Source of the DNA: Flavobacterium gelatinilyticum
GTDB taxonomy: Bacteria > Bacteroidota > Bacteroidia > Flavobacteriales > Flavobacteriaceae
Assembly: GCF_027111295.1 (NCBI RefSeq)
Contig: NZ_CP114287.1
Location: 4,712,001 to 4,776,000, forward strand
Length of the DNA: 64,000 nt
Reading direction: 5' to 3'
Of the stretch, positions 31,578-41,137 are shown piece after piece (the first letter of the stretch is position 1; the number at the start of each line of letters is the position of its first letter). Position numbers and translations under genes: made by a program. The notes beneath the pieces were generated by a model. It worked only from the letters and a program-made list of their open reading frames with translations. It had not been told where the DNA came from and did no database searches.

Positions 31578-33173
31578 ATGTTTTTTAAAAAGAAAAAGAA
31601 AAATAAAGACGAAAGGCTGACACAAGAAGAGTTTCTTGAAATGATTAAGGAAAAATTGCCTAAACATGTGAAAGGTCTAAAAGTTTCTTACGCATCTAAA
31701 TATAGCTTGTCTTTAGATTATGAAAATAATAACTATGTATTTAGTTATCCTAATGAGTATTCAAAGTATTTAGATAACCCTGATTCAACAGATGAAATAC
31801 TTGAAATTATAAAATCTGATTTTTTTGAGCATATAAAATTTCTTAAAGTAGATATTGAAAAGATCTATCCAGTTATTGAAACTAAGGAATTTGTAAAAGA
31901 GAATATTATAGAAGATGTAGAACTTGAGAATGTCGTTTATCATCAGCTTAATGAAGAACTGTTTGTAATTTTTTTCGAAAAACGTGGAGATTCTAAATAT
32001 CCTATTCAAAAAAGTCATTTGAAAAATTTAGGTTATACGCCTCTTGATTTATTTAACAAAGCATCAGAGAATCTTGCAAATTTACCTGATATCATAAGTC
32101 ATAACACCAACGGGCTTGTTCAAATTAGTGCCGGTGGAGAATTTGAATCTAGTTTAATAATTTTGAATTTACTGCTTCGACAACAGTACTATTCTGTTCC
32201 AGGAGATATTGTTGTCGCACTTCCTACTCGAAATACATTTTTTCTTACAGGAAGTGAAGATTTGAGCAATCTACTAAAACTTCGTGAAATTATAAAAGAT
32301 TTGAAAAATGAAGGTAATGTACTTATTACAGATAAGTTATTTAGATTAAATGACTACAACAATTTTGTAGTTTTTGATGAAAACAGCAGTAATACAGATG
32401 GATTTCTGTCGCAGGATGAATTTGCCGAAATAATTATTAAAAAGCTTATTCAAAAAATTGAGGGTGTAAAAATTGTTTACCATGACAGATTGCATATTGT
32501 CACGGAGTATAGAGGCCAAAAAATTAATTATAAGTATTATAAGTGTTATGATGATTATGTAAAACATCCTGAAAAGCTGGAGAGTATTATAAATTCATAT
32601 TTTAATGTGACTTATGATGCACATATGCATGCAGGAGTTTCTATCGATCCTTCAAAAATATTTCCAATAATCAGAAATAAAGGATTTAGAGAAAAGCTTT
32701 CAGAATCTGAGCCAGAATCTGAAAAAATTATTTTTGATAGTTGCAACGAAGAATTATTTGTTTTTTATATAGTCGACAGAGATCACTCAATGTATTTTAT
32801 AAGAGAAGCAGATATGCTTAATTTGAATTATTCAAAAGAGGAATTAAAAACTATATCCATACAAAATCTAACTGCTGATTGGGATGTAAGTCTCTCTAAG
32901 GGCGAAGGCCTTCATTCAATAACTTCGAATGTGAAATATGTTACCAGTTTGATTTTAGTAGATATGTGGGGAAGTGAACTTATAGAAGTAATGGGAGATC
33001 CTGTTGTAACAATCGTGAATCCAAAGATGATATATGTTACGGGAAGCAATGATCAGGCTAATTTGTTTAGGATTTATGATTATATACGCACAGTGAAACA
33101 AGAAGCATGGCAGCCTGTTATTTCGGATAAATTATTTGTTTATCGAAATCATGCTTTTCATGTTTTTGAATAA
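31578..33173 (+). CDS. Tandem DUF1444 protein (two fused units)
   Basis: The 531 residues are two DUF1444 units fused head to tail, about 1-265 and 273-531. Landmarks occur twice: KIYPVIETKEF and KIFPIIRNKGF; EELFVIFFEKRGD and EELFVFYIVDRDH; GGEFESSLIILNLL and VKYVTSLILVDMW; GDIVVALPTRNTFFLTGSED and GDPVVTIVNPKMIYVTGSND. The linker is DENSSNTDG. It resembles the single-unit gene upstream, so gene duplication followed by fusion is likely. Its 5' spacer also duplicates the spacer of the first gene. No catalytic residue can be named. Confidence 0.82.
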   Translation: MFFKKKKKNKDERLTQEEFLEMIKEKLPKHVKGLKVSYASKYSLSLDYENNNYVFSYPNEYSKYLDNPDSTDEILEIIKSDFFEHIKFLKVDIEKIYPVIETKEFVKENIIEDVELENVVYHQLNEELFVIFFEKRGDSKYPIQKSHLKNLGYTPLDLFNKASENLANLPDIISHNTNGLVQISAGGEFESSLIILNLLLRQQYYSVPGDIVVALPTRNTFFLTGSEDLSNLLKLREIIKDLKNEGNVLITDKLFRLNDYNNFVVFDENSSNTDGFLSQDEFAEIIIKKLIQKIEGVKIVYHDRLHIVTEYRGQKINYKYYKCYDDYVKHPEKLESIINSYFNVTYDAHMHAGVSIDPSKIFPIIRNKGFREKLSESEPESEKIIFDSCNEELFVFYIVDRDHSMYFIREADMLNLNYSKEELKTISIQNLTADWDVSLSKGEGLHSITSNVKYVTSLILVDMWGSELIEVMGDPVVTIVNPKMIYVTGSNDQANLFRIYDYIRTVKQEAWQPVISDKLFVYRNHAFHVFE

Positions 33174-33184
33174 GTTCTGATTTT

Positions 33185-33246
33185 TTTAGTTTCATCCTTG
33201 TCAAAGTATAAACTTTGACAAAGATTACTCTACAAGTGAAACTAAA
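33185..33246. repeat. Nested hairpin between convergent genes
   Basis: The outer arms TTTAGTTTCA and TGAAACTAAA (10 bp, perfect) enclose the inner stem TTGTCAAAGT/ACTTTGACAA (33198-33221). It lies between the DUF1444 gene and the convergent TauE/SafE gene and may also serve as a terminator. Confidence 0.7.
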
Positions 33247-33293
33247 TTCAAAATAATTAAAAACTCTACGCAGATTGCGTGAAACTATTCAGG

Positions 33294-34079
33294 CTAGAAC
33301 AAAACTTCTTTTGTAATGATGTAAAATCCCATTACGAGAACAAACCAGCCAAAGAGCGGTTTTAGTTTTGTTCCGTCAATTTTTTTAGAAAGCCGGCTTC
33401 CTATTATCATTCCCAGGAGTGCCATTCCGGAAACGCCCAGTAAAAAGGTATAATTTATAGGTGTGCCAATGTATAAATCGCCTCCAAAACCTATAGAGGA
33501 ATTTATGGTAATGATTAATAATGAGGTTCCAACGGCTTGTTTCATGGGCAGTTTTGCGAAAAACAAAAGTGCAGGGATTATTAAAAATCCGCCTCCCGCG
33601 CCCAGAAATCCCGTTACGATTCCAACCAGAAAACCTATTAATCCAAGTTGTACATAATTGGTTTGGAAGCCTGTAACTTCGGGCTGGTTTTTTCTGATCA
33701 TTGATATAGCGGCCGTTATCATTAAGACCGAAAATACGATCATGATTAAAAAATCTTTTGAAACTTTGTAAGATGCCACAGAAAAAAGAGTTGCAGCAAT
33801 CTGAGGGAAAATAACTTCGCGGATTATCAGAATCGAAACTACAGAAGGCACAGCAAAATACAATGCCGATTTTAATTTTAGATTCCCCATTTTATAATGG
33901 CTGTAACTGCCAAATAATGCGGTAAGCCCCACAATAAATAAGGAATAGGAAGTTGCCTGATCCGGATTTACTTTAAATAAATACACCAGAATTGGAATGG
34001 TCAATATAGAGCCGCCTCCGCCAATTAATCCCAGCGAAATCCCAATTATGATTGAAGCAAAATAGCCTAAATATTCCAT
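33294..34079 (-). CDS. TauE/SafE-family sulfite/organosulfur exporter
   Basis: The 261-residue membrane protein has about eight helices and the two family repeats: GISLGLIGGGGSILTIPILVYLFKV near the N-terminus and GIVTGFLGAGGGFLIIPALLFFAKLPMKQAVGTSL in the second half. Members export sulfite, sulfoacetate or related anions. The gene has a Crp-like palindrome at the same position relative to the -7 region as the persulfide dioxygenase/rhodanese operon. The Crp/Fnr gene lies 390 bp upstream. Export of sulfite formed by persulfide oxidation is a reasonable inference. Confidence 0.92.
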   Translation of the reverse strand: MEYLGYFASIIIGISLGLIGGGGSILTIPILVYLFKVNPDQATSYSLFIVGLTALFGSYSHYKMGNLKLKSALYFAVPSVVSILIIREVIFPQIAATLFSVASYKVSKDFLIMIVFSVLMITAAISMIRKNQPEVTGFQTNYVQLGLIGFLVGIVTGFLGAGGGFLIIPALLFFAKLPMKQAVGTSLLIITINSSIGFGGDLYIGTPINYTFLLGVSGMALLGMIIGSRLSKKIDGTKLKPLFGWFVLVMGFYIITKEVLF

Positions 34080-34095
34080 TGCATTTATTTTGCTG

Positions 34096-34139
34096 CAAAG
34101 GTGCTTCAGAAATTAGAATCCCACAGTAACATTTATCAC
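34096..34139 (-). promoter_or_regulatory. Promoter and Crp/Fnr-like site of the TauE/SafE gene
   Basis: The minus strand reads GTGATAAATGTTACTG at 34124-34139, close to the site before the metallo-hydrolase operon (GTGACTAATGTTACAG). A -7-like CACCTTTG at 34096-34103 has its centre 32 bp downstream. Confidence 0.6.
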
Positions 34140-34154
34140 AGAGGAGTTTTTTTG

Positions 34155-34447
34155 TTTTTTTCGCCGCGACCCGAGTGACAGCGAACAGACGACGCAAGTC
34201 GCGAATAAGGATTAAGTATTTTATGCGTGGATTATTTTAACACATAGAAACATAGATATAGAAAAATGAATAAAAGACGTTTCACTTACATAAATGCACA
34301 TAGCTATTGTAAATAATGAAATATTTATTCTCTCCTCTTTTTGAGAAAATTATAAATCTATGTTTCTATGTGTTTAAATTTATTTGCAAAGTAAAATTCG
34401 TAAATTTCTTCCCCTCTTTTGCTATCGCTTGGTTTGCGGCGAAAAAA
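34155..34447. repeat. Composite nested inverted repeat before the Crp gene
   Basis: The outer arms TTTTTTCGCCGC (34155-34166) and GCGGCGAAAAAA (34436-34447) enclose a CCCGAGTGACAGCGAAC block (34170 on), related to the CCCGAGCG block in the trp region. They also enclose an inner palindrome: ACACATAGAAACATAGAT (34240-34257) paired perfectly with its complement (34356-34373). This fills most of the 389-bp gap; no gene is seen there. Confidence 0.75.
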
Positions 34448-34468
34448 CCTCGCAGTAAAAAATCTGTA

Positions 34469-35110
34469 TTAATTAGTGAAATTCTTGTTTAATAATTCTA
34501 TCTGGTTTCGGTTGAGTTTTACCAGACCGCGCTGCTCCATTTTTTTGAGTAATCTCGAAACAACTTCTCTCGAAGTATTTAATTCTGTTGCGATTTCCTG
34601 ATGCGAAAGTTTGACTTCAGAACAGCCGCAGGCATCAGAATGTCTTTTTAAATAAAACTCCAAACGTTCGTCCATAGAACGAAAAGCGATATTATCGACC
34701 ACTTCCAGAACCTCTTCAAAACGGCTTCGGTAGGTTTCGATTACAAATTCGTACCACGATCTGTGTTCCATCATCCATTTGTCCATTAAATGCAGCGGAA
34801 TCATCATAACCGAAACATCTTCGACCACCTTTGCCATTATCTGGCTTTTTTCGCTTTTGGCCGTGCAGATCATCGAAATGGCACAGGCTTGTCCCGGCTG
34901 CAGGTAATACATTAAAAATTCGCCTCCGTCTTCGCCTTCACGGTAAATCTTGATTTTTCCTCTGGTAATTAAAACCGTGTTTTTAATGTACTGTCCGGTG
35001 CGCATTAAGATGGTTCCGGCTTCGAAATCCTGATGCGTTCCGTTTTCTTCGATCGTGGCAATGAGTTCTGTAGAGAAACTCGGGAAGATGGCTTTTAATG
35101 AATTTTGCAT
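34469..35110 (-). CDS. Crp/Fnr-family transcriptional regulator
   Basis: The 213-residue regulator has an N-terminal cyclic-nucleotide-binding-type barrel (DFEAGTILMRTGQYIKNTVLI; GEFLMYYLQPGQACAISMI) and a C-terminal winged helix (KLSHQEIATELNTSREVVSR, LLKKMEQRGLV). It has CGC in SDACGCSEV between the domains and a Cys in MICTAK, which could be redox- or persulfide-sensing, but this is inference. An ATG at 35167 would add 19 residues; ATG 35110 matches the family N-terminus better. Likely targets are the TauE/SafE gene and the persulfide dioxygenase operon, judged from shared palindromes. Confidence 0.9.
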   Translation of the reverse strand: MQNSLKAIFPSFSTELIATIEENGTHQDFEAGTILMRTGQYIKNTVLITRGKIKIYREGEDGGEFLMYYLQPGQACAISMICTAKSEKSQIMAKVVEDVSVMMIPLHLMDKWMMEHRSWYEFVIETYRSRFEEVLEVVDNIAFRSMDERLEFYLKRHSDACGCSEVKLSHQEIATELNTSREVVSRLLKKMEQRGLVKLNRNQIELLNKNFTN

Positions 35111-35271
35111 GGGGGTATATTTAAAAAAAGATACTAAAGTTTTAACCATTAAGATTTTAAGTTTCATTAGTGGTAATGCCTCTTCTTTTTCTTAAATGGC
35201 CGGATTTGGTAAATCATGTTTTTTTTGATCTCTTTTTTTATTAAAAAGAAAGTAAAAAACGCAATTGATTG

Positions 35272-35279
35272 CAAAGATA
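35272..35279 (-). promoter_or_regulatory. Candidate -7 box of the Crp/Fnr gene
   Basis: The minus strand reads TATCTTTG, a perfect TAnnTTTG. A small palindrome, GCAATTGATTGC (35261-35272), lies just downstream over the likely start point. The remaining part of the 407-bp gap between 35111 and 35517 shows only AT-rich sequence. Confidence 0.5.
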
Positions 35280-35517
35280 CTAGAATGAATCGGGATTAAT
35301 TGTCAGAAAACAGGATTTAAGCATTATTTTATGCAAATGAAAAAATCCTATTTTCTATCGATTTTGCAGACTATAATTTTAAAAATAGTAACTAAATTTG
35401 TATTTCACTGATTATAATCCTTTCTCTAAAACGTTTTCTGAGAATAATAATCGAAATCGCATTTGGTACGTTTTTTATAAATAGAAACGTCGTAATTTTA
35501 CAAAAACACATTTAACT

Positions 35518-35829
35518 ATGAATTTATCACAAGAAGATTGGGTTGCTCAGTTACAGGCTGACGAAAATGCAGTTATACTTGATGTAAGAACTGAAGACGA
35601 ATTTAATGACGGCTATATTGAAAATGCTTTAAACATTGATATCAATAAAGGTCAGGCTTTTATTTACGAAATCGAAGAATTAGATAAAAACAAAAATTAT
35701 TACGTGTATTGCCGTTCTGGTGCCAGAAGTGCCAAAGCATGTCAGATTATGAATGAGTTAGGTATAGATAATGCCTACAATCTGCTTGGAGGTATACTAG
35801 ACTGGGAAGGCGAAACCGTACAACCATAA
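35518..35829 (+). CDS. Single-domain rhodanese
   Basis: The 103-residue cytoplasmic protein is one rhodanese domain: VILDVRTEDEFNDGYIENALNID, then the active-site loop YCRSGARS with its catalytic Cys, and NLLGGILDWEGE at the end. It transfers sulfane sulfur between small thiols or proteins. It lies divergently from the Crp/Fnr gene, which fits the sulfur theme of 24-26 kb and 33-35 kb. A clear terminator follows, so it is not co-transcribed with gapN. Confidence 0.92.
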   Translation: MNLSQEDWVAQLQADENAVILDVRTEDEFNDGYIENALNIDINKGQAFIYEIEELDKNKNYYVYCRSGARSAKACQIMNELGIDNAYNLLGGILDWEGETVQP

Positions 35830-35838
35830 AAATAGAAG

Positions 35839-35864
35839 AAGAGGCGAAAAAAAGCCTCTTTTTT
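35839..35864 (+). terminator. Terminator after the rhodanese gene
   Basis: AAGAGGC and GCCTCTT pair across an A-rich loop and are followed by T6, nine bases after the stop codon. Confidence 0.85.
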
Positions 35865-35904
35865 CATTATAAATGCTATTAATAAACCAACAAATTACCA
35901 GATT

Positions 35905-37485
35905 ATGAGTTTAATACCAGAAGAGTTTGAAATTAAAACCCTTATAAATCAAGATACCTACCTTGTAAATGGAGAATTAAAAGAATGGACAGGACAAACA
36001 ACACCTGTTTTTTCGACTATTTCTTCGACAGAAAAATATACGCCGACATTGTTAGGTTCAATTCCTTTTATGGGAGAAAAAGAAGCGGCCGAAGTGGTAG
36101 AAGCGGCTAATGCTGCTTATGATAAAGGACAGGGACTATGGCCTACAATGAAAGTAGCTGACCGCATTAAATGCATGGAAAGTTTCGTTTCGCAAATGAA
36201 AGAAACCCGTGAAGAAGTAGTGAAATACTTAATGTGGGAAATTGGAAAAACGTTAGGCGATTCTCAAAAAGAATTTGACAGAACAGTTGAATACATTTAC
36301 GATACAATTGCGAGTTATAAAGAATTAAACGGACGCAGTTCGCATTTTGAAAAAGTACAGGGAGTAAACGCCATGATTCGCCGCGGACCTCTTGGAGTTG
36401 TATTGTGTCTTGGACCTTACAACTATCCATTAAACGAAACTTTTTCATTGTTGATTCCGGCTTTGATTATGGGGAATACCGTAATCTTTAAACCGGCTAA
36501 ACATGGTGTATTATGCATTTCGCCATTATTGGAAGCATTTAGAAACAGTTTCCCGAAAGGGGTTATCAATATCGTGTACGGAAGAGGACGCGAAGTGGCT
36601 TCTCCAATCATGAAATCAGGAAAAATCGATGTTCTGGCTTTAATTGGTAACAGTAAATCTGCGATTGCTTTACAGGATCAGCATCCAAACAAAAACAGAT
36701 TACGTTTAATTTTAGGTCTTGAAGCTAAAAACCCGGCAATAATACTTCCGGATGCCGATTTGGATTTGGCTATTCAGGAATGCATCACCGGAACATTATC
36801 TTTTAACGGACAGCGTTGTACAGCCCTAAAAGTATTATACGTTCATGAATCTATTGCCGAAGAGTTTAATAAAAGATTCTCTGAAAAAGTAGATTCTCTT
36901 AAATTTGGAAACCCTTGGGAAGCAGGCGTGGCGTTAACACCGCTTCCTGAAACCGAAAAACCAAATTATATTCAGGGATTAATTGACGATGCCACAAGCA
37001 AAGGCGCTAAAATCCTGAACGAAAAAGGAGGCAAACATTCTGAAAATTATATTTTCCCTGCTGTATTATATCCTGTAAACAGCAAAATGCGTGTGTATCA
37101 CGAAGAACAATTTGGTCCTGTAGTTCCGGTAATTTCTTTTAAAGATATTCAGGAACCACTAGAAGATATGGCAGAATCTAATTATGGACAACAGGTAAGT
37201 TTGTTTGGCAAAGATATTAAAACGCTTGCACCGCTTATCGATGCACTTGTAAATCTTGTGTGTCGTGTAAACCTGAACAGCTCTTGCCAGAGAGGACCTG
37301 ATGCGTTCCCTTTTACAGGACGTAAAGATTCTGCTGTAGGAACATTAAGTATTCCGGATGCTTTACGTTCATTCTCAATCCGTACGTTTGTCGCTTCAAA
37401 AGATATTGCTTACAACAATGAAATACTGCAGGAATTGTTGAATAGCAAAGAGTCGAATTTTATCAATACCGACTATATTTTGTAG
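35905..37485 (+). CDS. gapN: NADP-dependent non-phosphorylating glyceraldehyde-3-phosphate dehydrogenase
   Basis: GapN oxidises glyceraldehyde 3-phosphate directly to 3-phosphoglycerate, making NADPH and bypassing ATP formation. The 526-residue protein is an aldehyde dehydrogenase superfamily member with the catalytic C305 in FNGQRCTA and [24 protein letters not shown], and the GapN-specific C-terminal segment [23 protein letters not shown]. The glutamate loop reads [10 protein letters not shown] in place of the usual ELGGK. It is a single-gene unit with its own terminator. Confidence 0.93.
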   Translation: MSLIPEEFEIKTLINQDTYLVNGELKEWTGQTTPVFSTISSTEKYTPTLLGSIPFMGEKEAAEVVEAANAAYDKGQGLWPTMKVADRIKCMESFVSQMKETREEVVKYLMWEIGKTLGDSQKEFDRTVEYIYDTIASYKELNGRSSHFEKVQGVNAMIRRGPLGVVLCLGPYNYPLNETFSLLIPALIMGNTVIFKPAKHGVLCISPLLEAFRNSFPKGVINIVYGRGREVASPIMKSGKIDVLALIGNSKSAIALQDQHPNKNRLRLILGLEAKNPAIILPDADLDLAIQECITGTLSFNGQRCTALKVLYVHESIAEEFNKRFSEKVDSLKFGNPWEAGVALTPLPETEKPNYIQGLIDDATSKGAKILNEKGGKHSENYIFPAVLYPVNSKMRVYHEEQFGPVVPVISFKDIQEPLEDMAESNYGQQVSLFGKDIKTLAPLIDALVNLVCRVNLNSSCQRGPDAFPFTGRKDSAVGTLSIPDALRSFSIRTFVASKDIAYNNEILQELLNSKESNFINTDYIL

Positions 37486-37513
37486 CATCAAGGTTATATA
37501 TTAATTGTAGAGG

Positions 37514-37552
37514 CCGTCTTTTTCTTCTGAATCAGACGGTTTTTCTTTTTTT
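37514..37552 (+). terminator. Terminator after gapN
   Basis: CCGTCT and AGACGG pair across a 14-base loop, followed by a long T-rich run. Confidence 0.75.
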
Positions 37553-37555
37553 AAA

Positions 37556-37589
37556 GGTTCTGAGGCTCTAAGAGACTGAGGTTCTGAGG
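37556..37589. repeat. GGTTCTGAGG-type short repeat
   Basis: GGTTCTGAGG occurs at both ends, with GGCTCTAAGAGACTGA between, where CTCTAAGAG is itself palindromic. It is another example of a short repeated word in an intergenic gap. Confidence 0.55.
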
Positions 37590-37746
37590 TTTTTTCTTTA
37601 CTTTGAAAGGTTGTTAATTTTGCGTGGTGCTTTTCTCTTTTTGATTTTCTGTTAAAAAAATATAATTTTATAACGATTTGTAACATTGTTTTGTAAAGAC
37701 AGTCTTATACTTATCAATTAAAATTACCAGAACCAAAAAACATCTT

Positions 37747-39618
37747 ATGAAAAAACTTTCACTTCATTTCGCCTTAACTGCTTTTTTGTTTTTGGCCGAA
37801 ACAAGCTTTGCGCAGGAACTTTATATGCCCAGAAATATTAAAGAGGCTTATGCCAAAGGAACCCGATCGGCAGACGGAAAACCGGGCAAAAACTATTGGC
37901 AGAATCATGGTAAATATACAATGGATATCACGGTAGATGCCAAAACCAAAATAGTAAGCGGAACCGAAACAATTATTTACGAAAACAACAGCGATAAAAC
38001 ACTGGAAAATCTGGTAATTCGTTTTGTAAACAATCTTCATAAACCATCTTCGCCAAGAAGCGGGGTAGTAAGTGATGATTTTTTAAGCAGCGGCTTAACC
38101 ATTACGTCTCTTAAAATTAATGGTGAAACTTATAAAGAAGATGCCAGAAGCTGGGGAACGGTGGGAAATGTAAAGCTAAACAAGGCCATTGCACCCCATT
38201 CTAAAACTACAATCAATATCGACTGGAACTATCCTTTGTCTAAAGAAAGCGGCAGAGAAGGGCAGATAGACGAATCTACTTTTTTTGTAGCCTACAGCTA
38301 TCCGCGTGTTTCGGTTTTGGATGATTATAACGGCTGGGACAGATTACCGCACACAGATCGTCAGGAGTTTTACAACGATTTTAATGATTATGTATATTCG
38401 GTTAAAGCACCCAAAAACTATGTAGTTTACGCAACAGGAGATTTCCTGAATCCGGATGAAGTATTACAGCCGGAATTTGCTGCGCGCCTTAAAAGATCTT
38501 ATGTAACAGATGAAATTCTGCACATAGCAAACGAACAGGAAATGAAAAGCGGTGTTGTAACCAAACAAAACGAATGGAATACATGGAAATTTGAAGCCAA
38601 AAATATTCCGGATGTCTGCTTTGGTTTAAGCGATCATTATTTATGGGATGCAAGCAGTGTTTTGGTCGATAAAAAAACAAATCGTCGTGCAAGTGTTCAG
38701 GCTGCGTATGATATTAAAGGAACCGATTTTGTAAACTCGGTTAAAAATAATCAGTTTGCTTTGGATTGGTTTTCAAACAACTGGCCCGGAATTCCGTATC
38801 CGTATTCTAAAATGACAGCTTTTCAGGGTTTTGCCGATATGGAATATCCAATGATGTGCAACGACTCACAGATGGGCGATCCAAAATTTGCGCAATTGGT
38901 TCAGGATCATGAAGTAGCACATACCTATTTTCCGTTTTATATGGGAATAAACGAAACCCGTTATGCGTATATGGATGAAGGCTGGGCAACAACATTCGAA
39001 TATTTAATTGGAATTGCCGAACACGGAAAAAAAGCCGCAGATGATTTCTACAAGGAATTCAGAGTTAAACATTACATAAACGATTTATCTACCGAAGAAG
39101 ATCAGCCGATTATTTCAATGTCAACACAGGTTTCAGGACCCGGATACGGCAATAACTCCTACGGGAAAGCATCACTTTCATATCTGGCTTTAAAAGATAT
39201 GCTGGGCGATGATTTGTTCAAAAAAACGCTTCATTATTATATGGATACCTGGAACGGAAAACACCCAATTCCGTGGGATTATTTCAATTCGATGAATACA
39301 GGTTCGGGGAAAAATCTGAACTGGTTTTTCAATAACTGGTTTTTTACAAACAATTACATTGATCTTGCAGTAAAAGAAGTTTCAAAAAACACGGTTTTAA
39401 TTGAAAATAAAGGAGGTTTTGCCATTCCTTTTGATGTGATCGTGGTTTACGATGATAATTCGACTGACACGCTGCATAAAACGCCTGCGGTTTGGGAAAA
39501 AAATCAGAAGAGAACAACTGTTACGATTTCTTCTAAAAAAACAATCAAAAACGTCACGCTTGACGGAGGCATATTTATGGATGCCACACCGGAAAATAAT
39601 GCGTGGGCAGCCAAATAA
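37747..39618 (+). CDS. Secreted M1-family metallopeptidase
   Basis: The 623-residue protein has a signal peptide (1-23, ending TSFAQ) and an M1 catalytic core. The zinc site is H388-E389-xx-H392 in QDHEVAHTYFPF, with the third ligand E411 in MDEGWATTFE, exactly 19 residues after H392. The substrate-recognition loop reads GFADMEYP instead of the GAMEN motif of classical aminopeptidases, as in the periplasmic Bacteroidota branch. It probably trims peptides in the periplasm or at the cell surface. It lies 60 bp before the esterase gene on the same strand. Confidence 0.92.
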   Translation: MKKLSLHFALTAFLFLAETSFAQELYMPRNIKEAYAKGTRSADGKPGKNYWQNHGKYTMDITVDAKTKIVSGTETIIYENNSDKTLENLVIRFVNNLHKPSSPRSGVVSDDFLSSGLTITSLKINGETYKEDARSWGTVGNVKLNKAIAPHSKTTINIDWNYPLSKESGREGQIDESTFFVAYSYPRVSVLDDYNGWDRLPHTDRQEFYNDFNDYVYSVKAPKNYVVYATGDFLNPDEVLQPEFAARLKRSYVTDEILHIANEQEMKSGVVTKQNEWNTWKFEAKNIPDVCFGLSDHYLWDASSVLVDKKTNRRASVQAAYDIKGTDFVNSVKNNQFALDWFSNNWPGIPYPYSKMTAFQGFADMEYPMMCNDSQMGDPKFAQLVQDHEVAHTYFPFYMGINETRYAYMDEGWATTFEYLIGIAEHGKKAADDFYKEFRVKHYINDLSTEEDQPIISMSTQVSGPGYGNNSYGKASLSYLALKDMLGDDLFKKTLHYYMDTWNGKHPIPWDYFNSMNTGSGKNLNWFFNNWFFTNNYIDLAVKEVSKNTVLIENKGGFAIPFDVIVVYDDNSTDTLHKTPAVWEKNQKRTTVTISSKKTIKNVTLDGGIFMDATPENNAWAAK

Positions 39619-39678
39619 AAGTTTTTTTTTCAGGCGATTTCGAAAAATTTTATCAATCCATTTCTAAAATACACATCT

Positions 39679-40938
39679 ATGGCAATCCGCTTACAGAAGA
39701 TTATAAACAAAACGTTTTTCGTTTTTATTTTGATGATGCAGAGCAACTTTGGCTCTGCCCAGAATAAAAACAAAATAGAAATTGGAACGATTGACAGTAT
39801 TTCTTCAAAAATACTGCATGAAGACCGCAAAATATGGATTCATCTTCCTAAAAGTGCACAATACAGCGGTTTTGCCAAACAAAAATATCCTGTAGTGTTT
39901 TTGCTTGACGGCGACAGTCATTTTAGTTCGGTTGTGGGAATGATTGAAGAACTTAGTGAAGTAAACGGAAATACGATTGTGCCGGAAATGATAGTAGTAG
40001 GAATTCCAAATACCAATCGCAATCGTGATTTAACGCCTTCACCTTCTGATGTTGATCTTCCGTTTGTGCCAAAAAATCTCAGTGAACAATCCGGCGGAGG
40101 CGAAAAATTTACAGCATTTTTAGAAAAAGAACTTATTCCGTATATCGACAGTAAATACCCCGCAGCGCCTTACAGAACCCTGATCGGGCATTCTTTTGGA
40201 GGGTTAACGGTAATGAATATTTTAACAAATCATACTTCGTTGTTTAATTCCTATGTGGCAATCGATCCTAGTATGTGGTGGGATCACGATCGATTTTTGA
40301 AAGAAACAACTAAAAAATTAGCGGCCAAAAAGTTTGAGAATGTTTCTTTGTTTTTAGCAGCAGCAAATACCATGGATGCAAATATGGATCTGGTGAATGT
40401 TAGAAAAGATACGACTGCTTTTAACAGACATATACGATCAATTTTGAATCTGAATGATTTTTTAAGCCAAAACAAAACGACCAATCTTAATTACGAATAT
40501 AAATATTATAACGAAGACGATCACGGTTCTGTACCGTTTCCTGCCACGTATGATGCATTGCGATTTATCTTCAAATTCAATAAACTGAAACTTTCGATAA
40601 CAGAGCAGATGAATTTTAATAAAGACGTTTTTGCAAAAATCGAAAAGCATTTTGACAACGTTTCGAAATATTTAGGCTATAAAGTACACGTGCCGGAAAA
40701 TACAGTAAATGTTTATGCGTATCAGTCAATGTCTAAAAAAGATATGAATTTTGCCGGATATTTGTTCAAAATCAATGTCAGCAATTATCCGCAGAGTCCA
40801 AATGTGTATGATTCCCTGGGCGATTTTTATGAAGCAAGCGGTGATAAAAAAAATGCAATTGCCAATTATCAAAAAACATTAACATTAGATAAAAACTTTC
40901 CTGAGACAAAGGGAAAACTGGAAAAACTTTTAAAATAA
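39679..40938 (+). CDS. Secreted alpha/beta-hydrolase (esterase D/enterochelin esterase-like) with C-terminal TPR
   Basis: After a signal peptide (to about residue 28, FGSAQ) comes a PF00756-type esterase domain with the nucleophile S172 in IGHSFGG, an Asp in AIDPSMWW and the catalytic His in EDDHGSVPF. The last 60 residues contain a tetratricopeptide unit (NVYDSLGDFYEASGDKKNAI). Such proteins hydrolyse ester bonds of siderophores, acyl groups or feruloyl/acetyl polysaccharides; the substrate here is not identifiable. It is probably co-transcribed with the M1 peptidase. Confidence 0.88.
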   Translation: MAIRLQKIINKTFFVFILMMQSNFGSAQNKNKIEIGTIDSISSKILHEDRKIWIHLPKSAQYSGFAKQKYPVVFLLDGDSHFSSVVGMIEELSEVNGNTIVPEMIVVGIPNTNRNRDLTPSPSDVDLPFVPKNLSEQSGGGEKFTAFLEKELIPYIDSKYPAAPYRTLIGHSFGGLTVMNILTNHTSLFNSYVAIDPSMWWDHDRFLKETTKKLAAKKFENVSLFLAAANTMDANMDLVNVRKDTTAFNRHIRSILNLNDFLSQNKTTNLNYEYKYYNEDDHGSVPFPATYDALRFIFKFNKLKLSITEQMNFNKDVFAKIEKHFDNVSKYLGYKVHVPENTVNVYAYQSMSKKDMNFAGYLFKINVSNYPQSPNVYDSLGDFYEASGDKKNAIANYQKTLTLDKNFPETKGKLEKLLK

Positions 40939-41031
40939 AAGCACCTTAAAATACCAAGATAACCTGATTGCATTTTCGAATTAAAAAAAACAGCATTAAA
41001 AAGACAAAATTATTTTAATTGAATTATCTAT

Positions 41032-41058
41032 AAACCGTCTAAAATAGGCGGTTTTTTT
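41032..41058 (+). terminator. Terminator before the TPR protein gene
   Basis: The AAACCGTCT/GGCGGTTT stem with T7 closes the peptidase-esterase unit about 95 bp after its last stop codon. Confidence 0.8.
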
Positions 41059-41137
41059 GATATTTTACGGGAAACCGTAAGGTTAATAATATAAAATTGT
41101 TAAGTTTGCATATAACACAAAAAAACGCCCCAAAATA

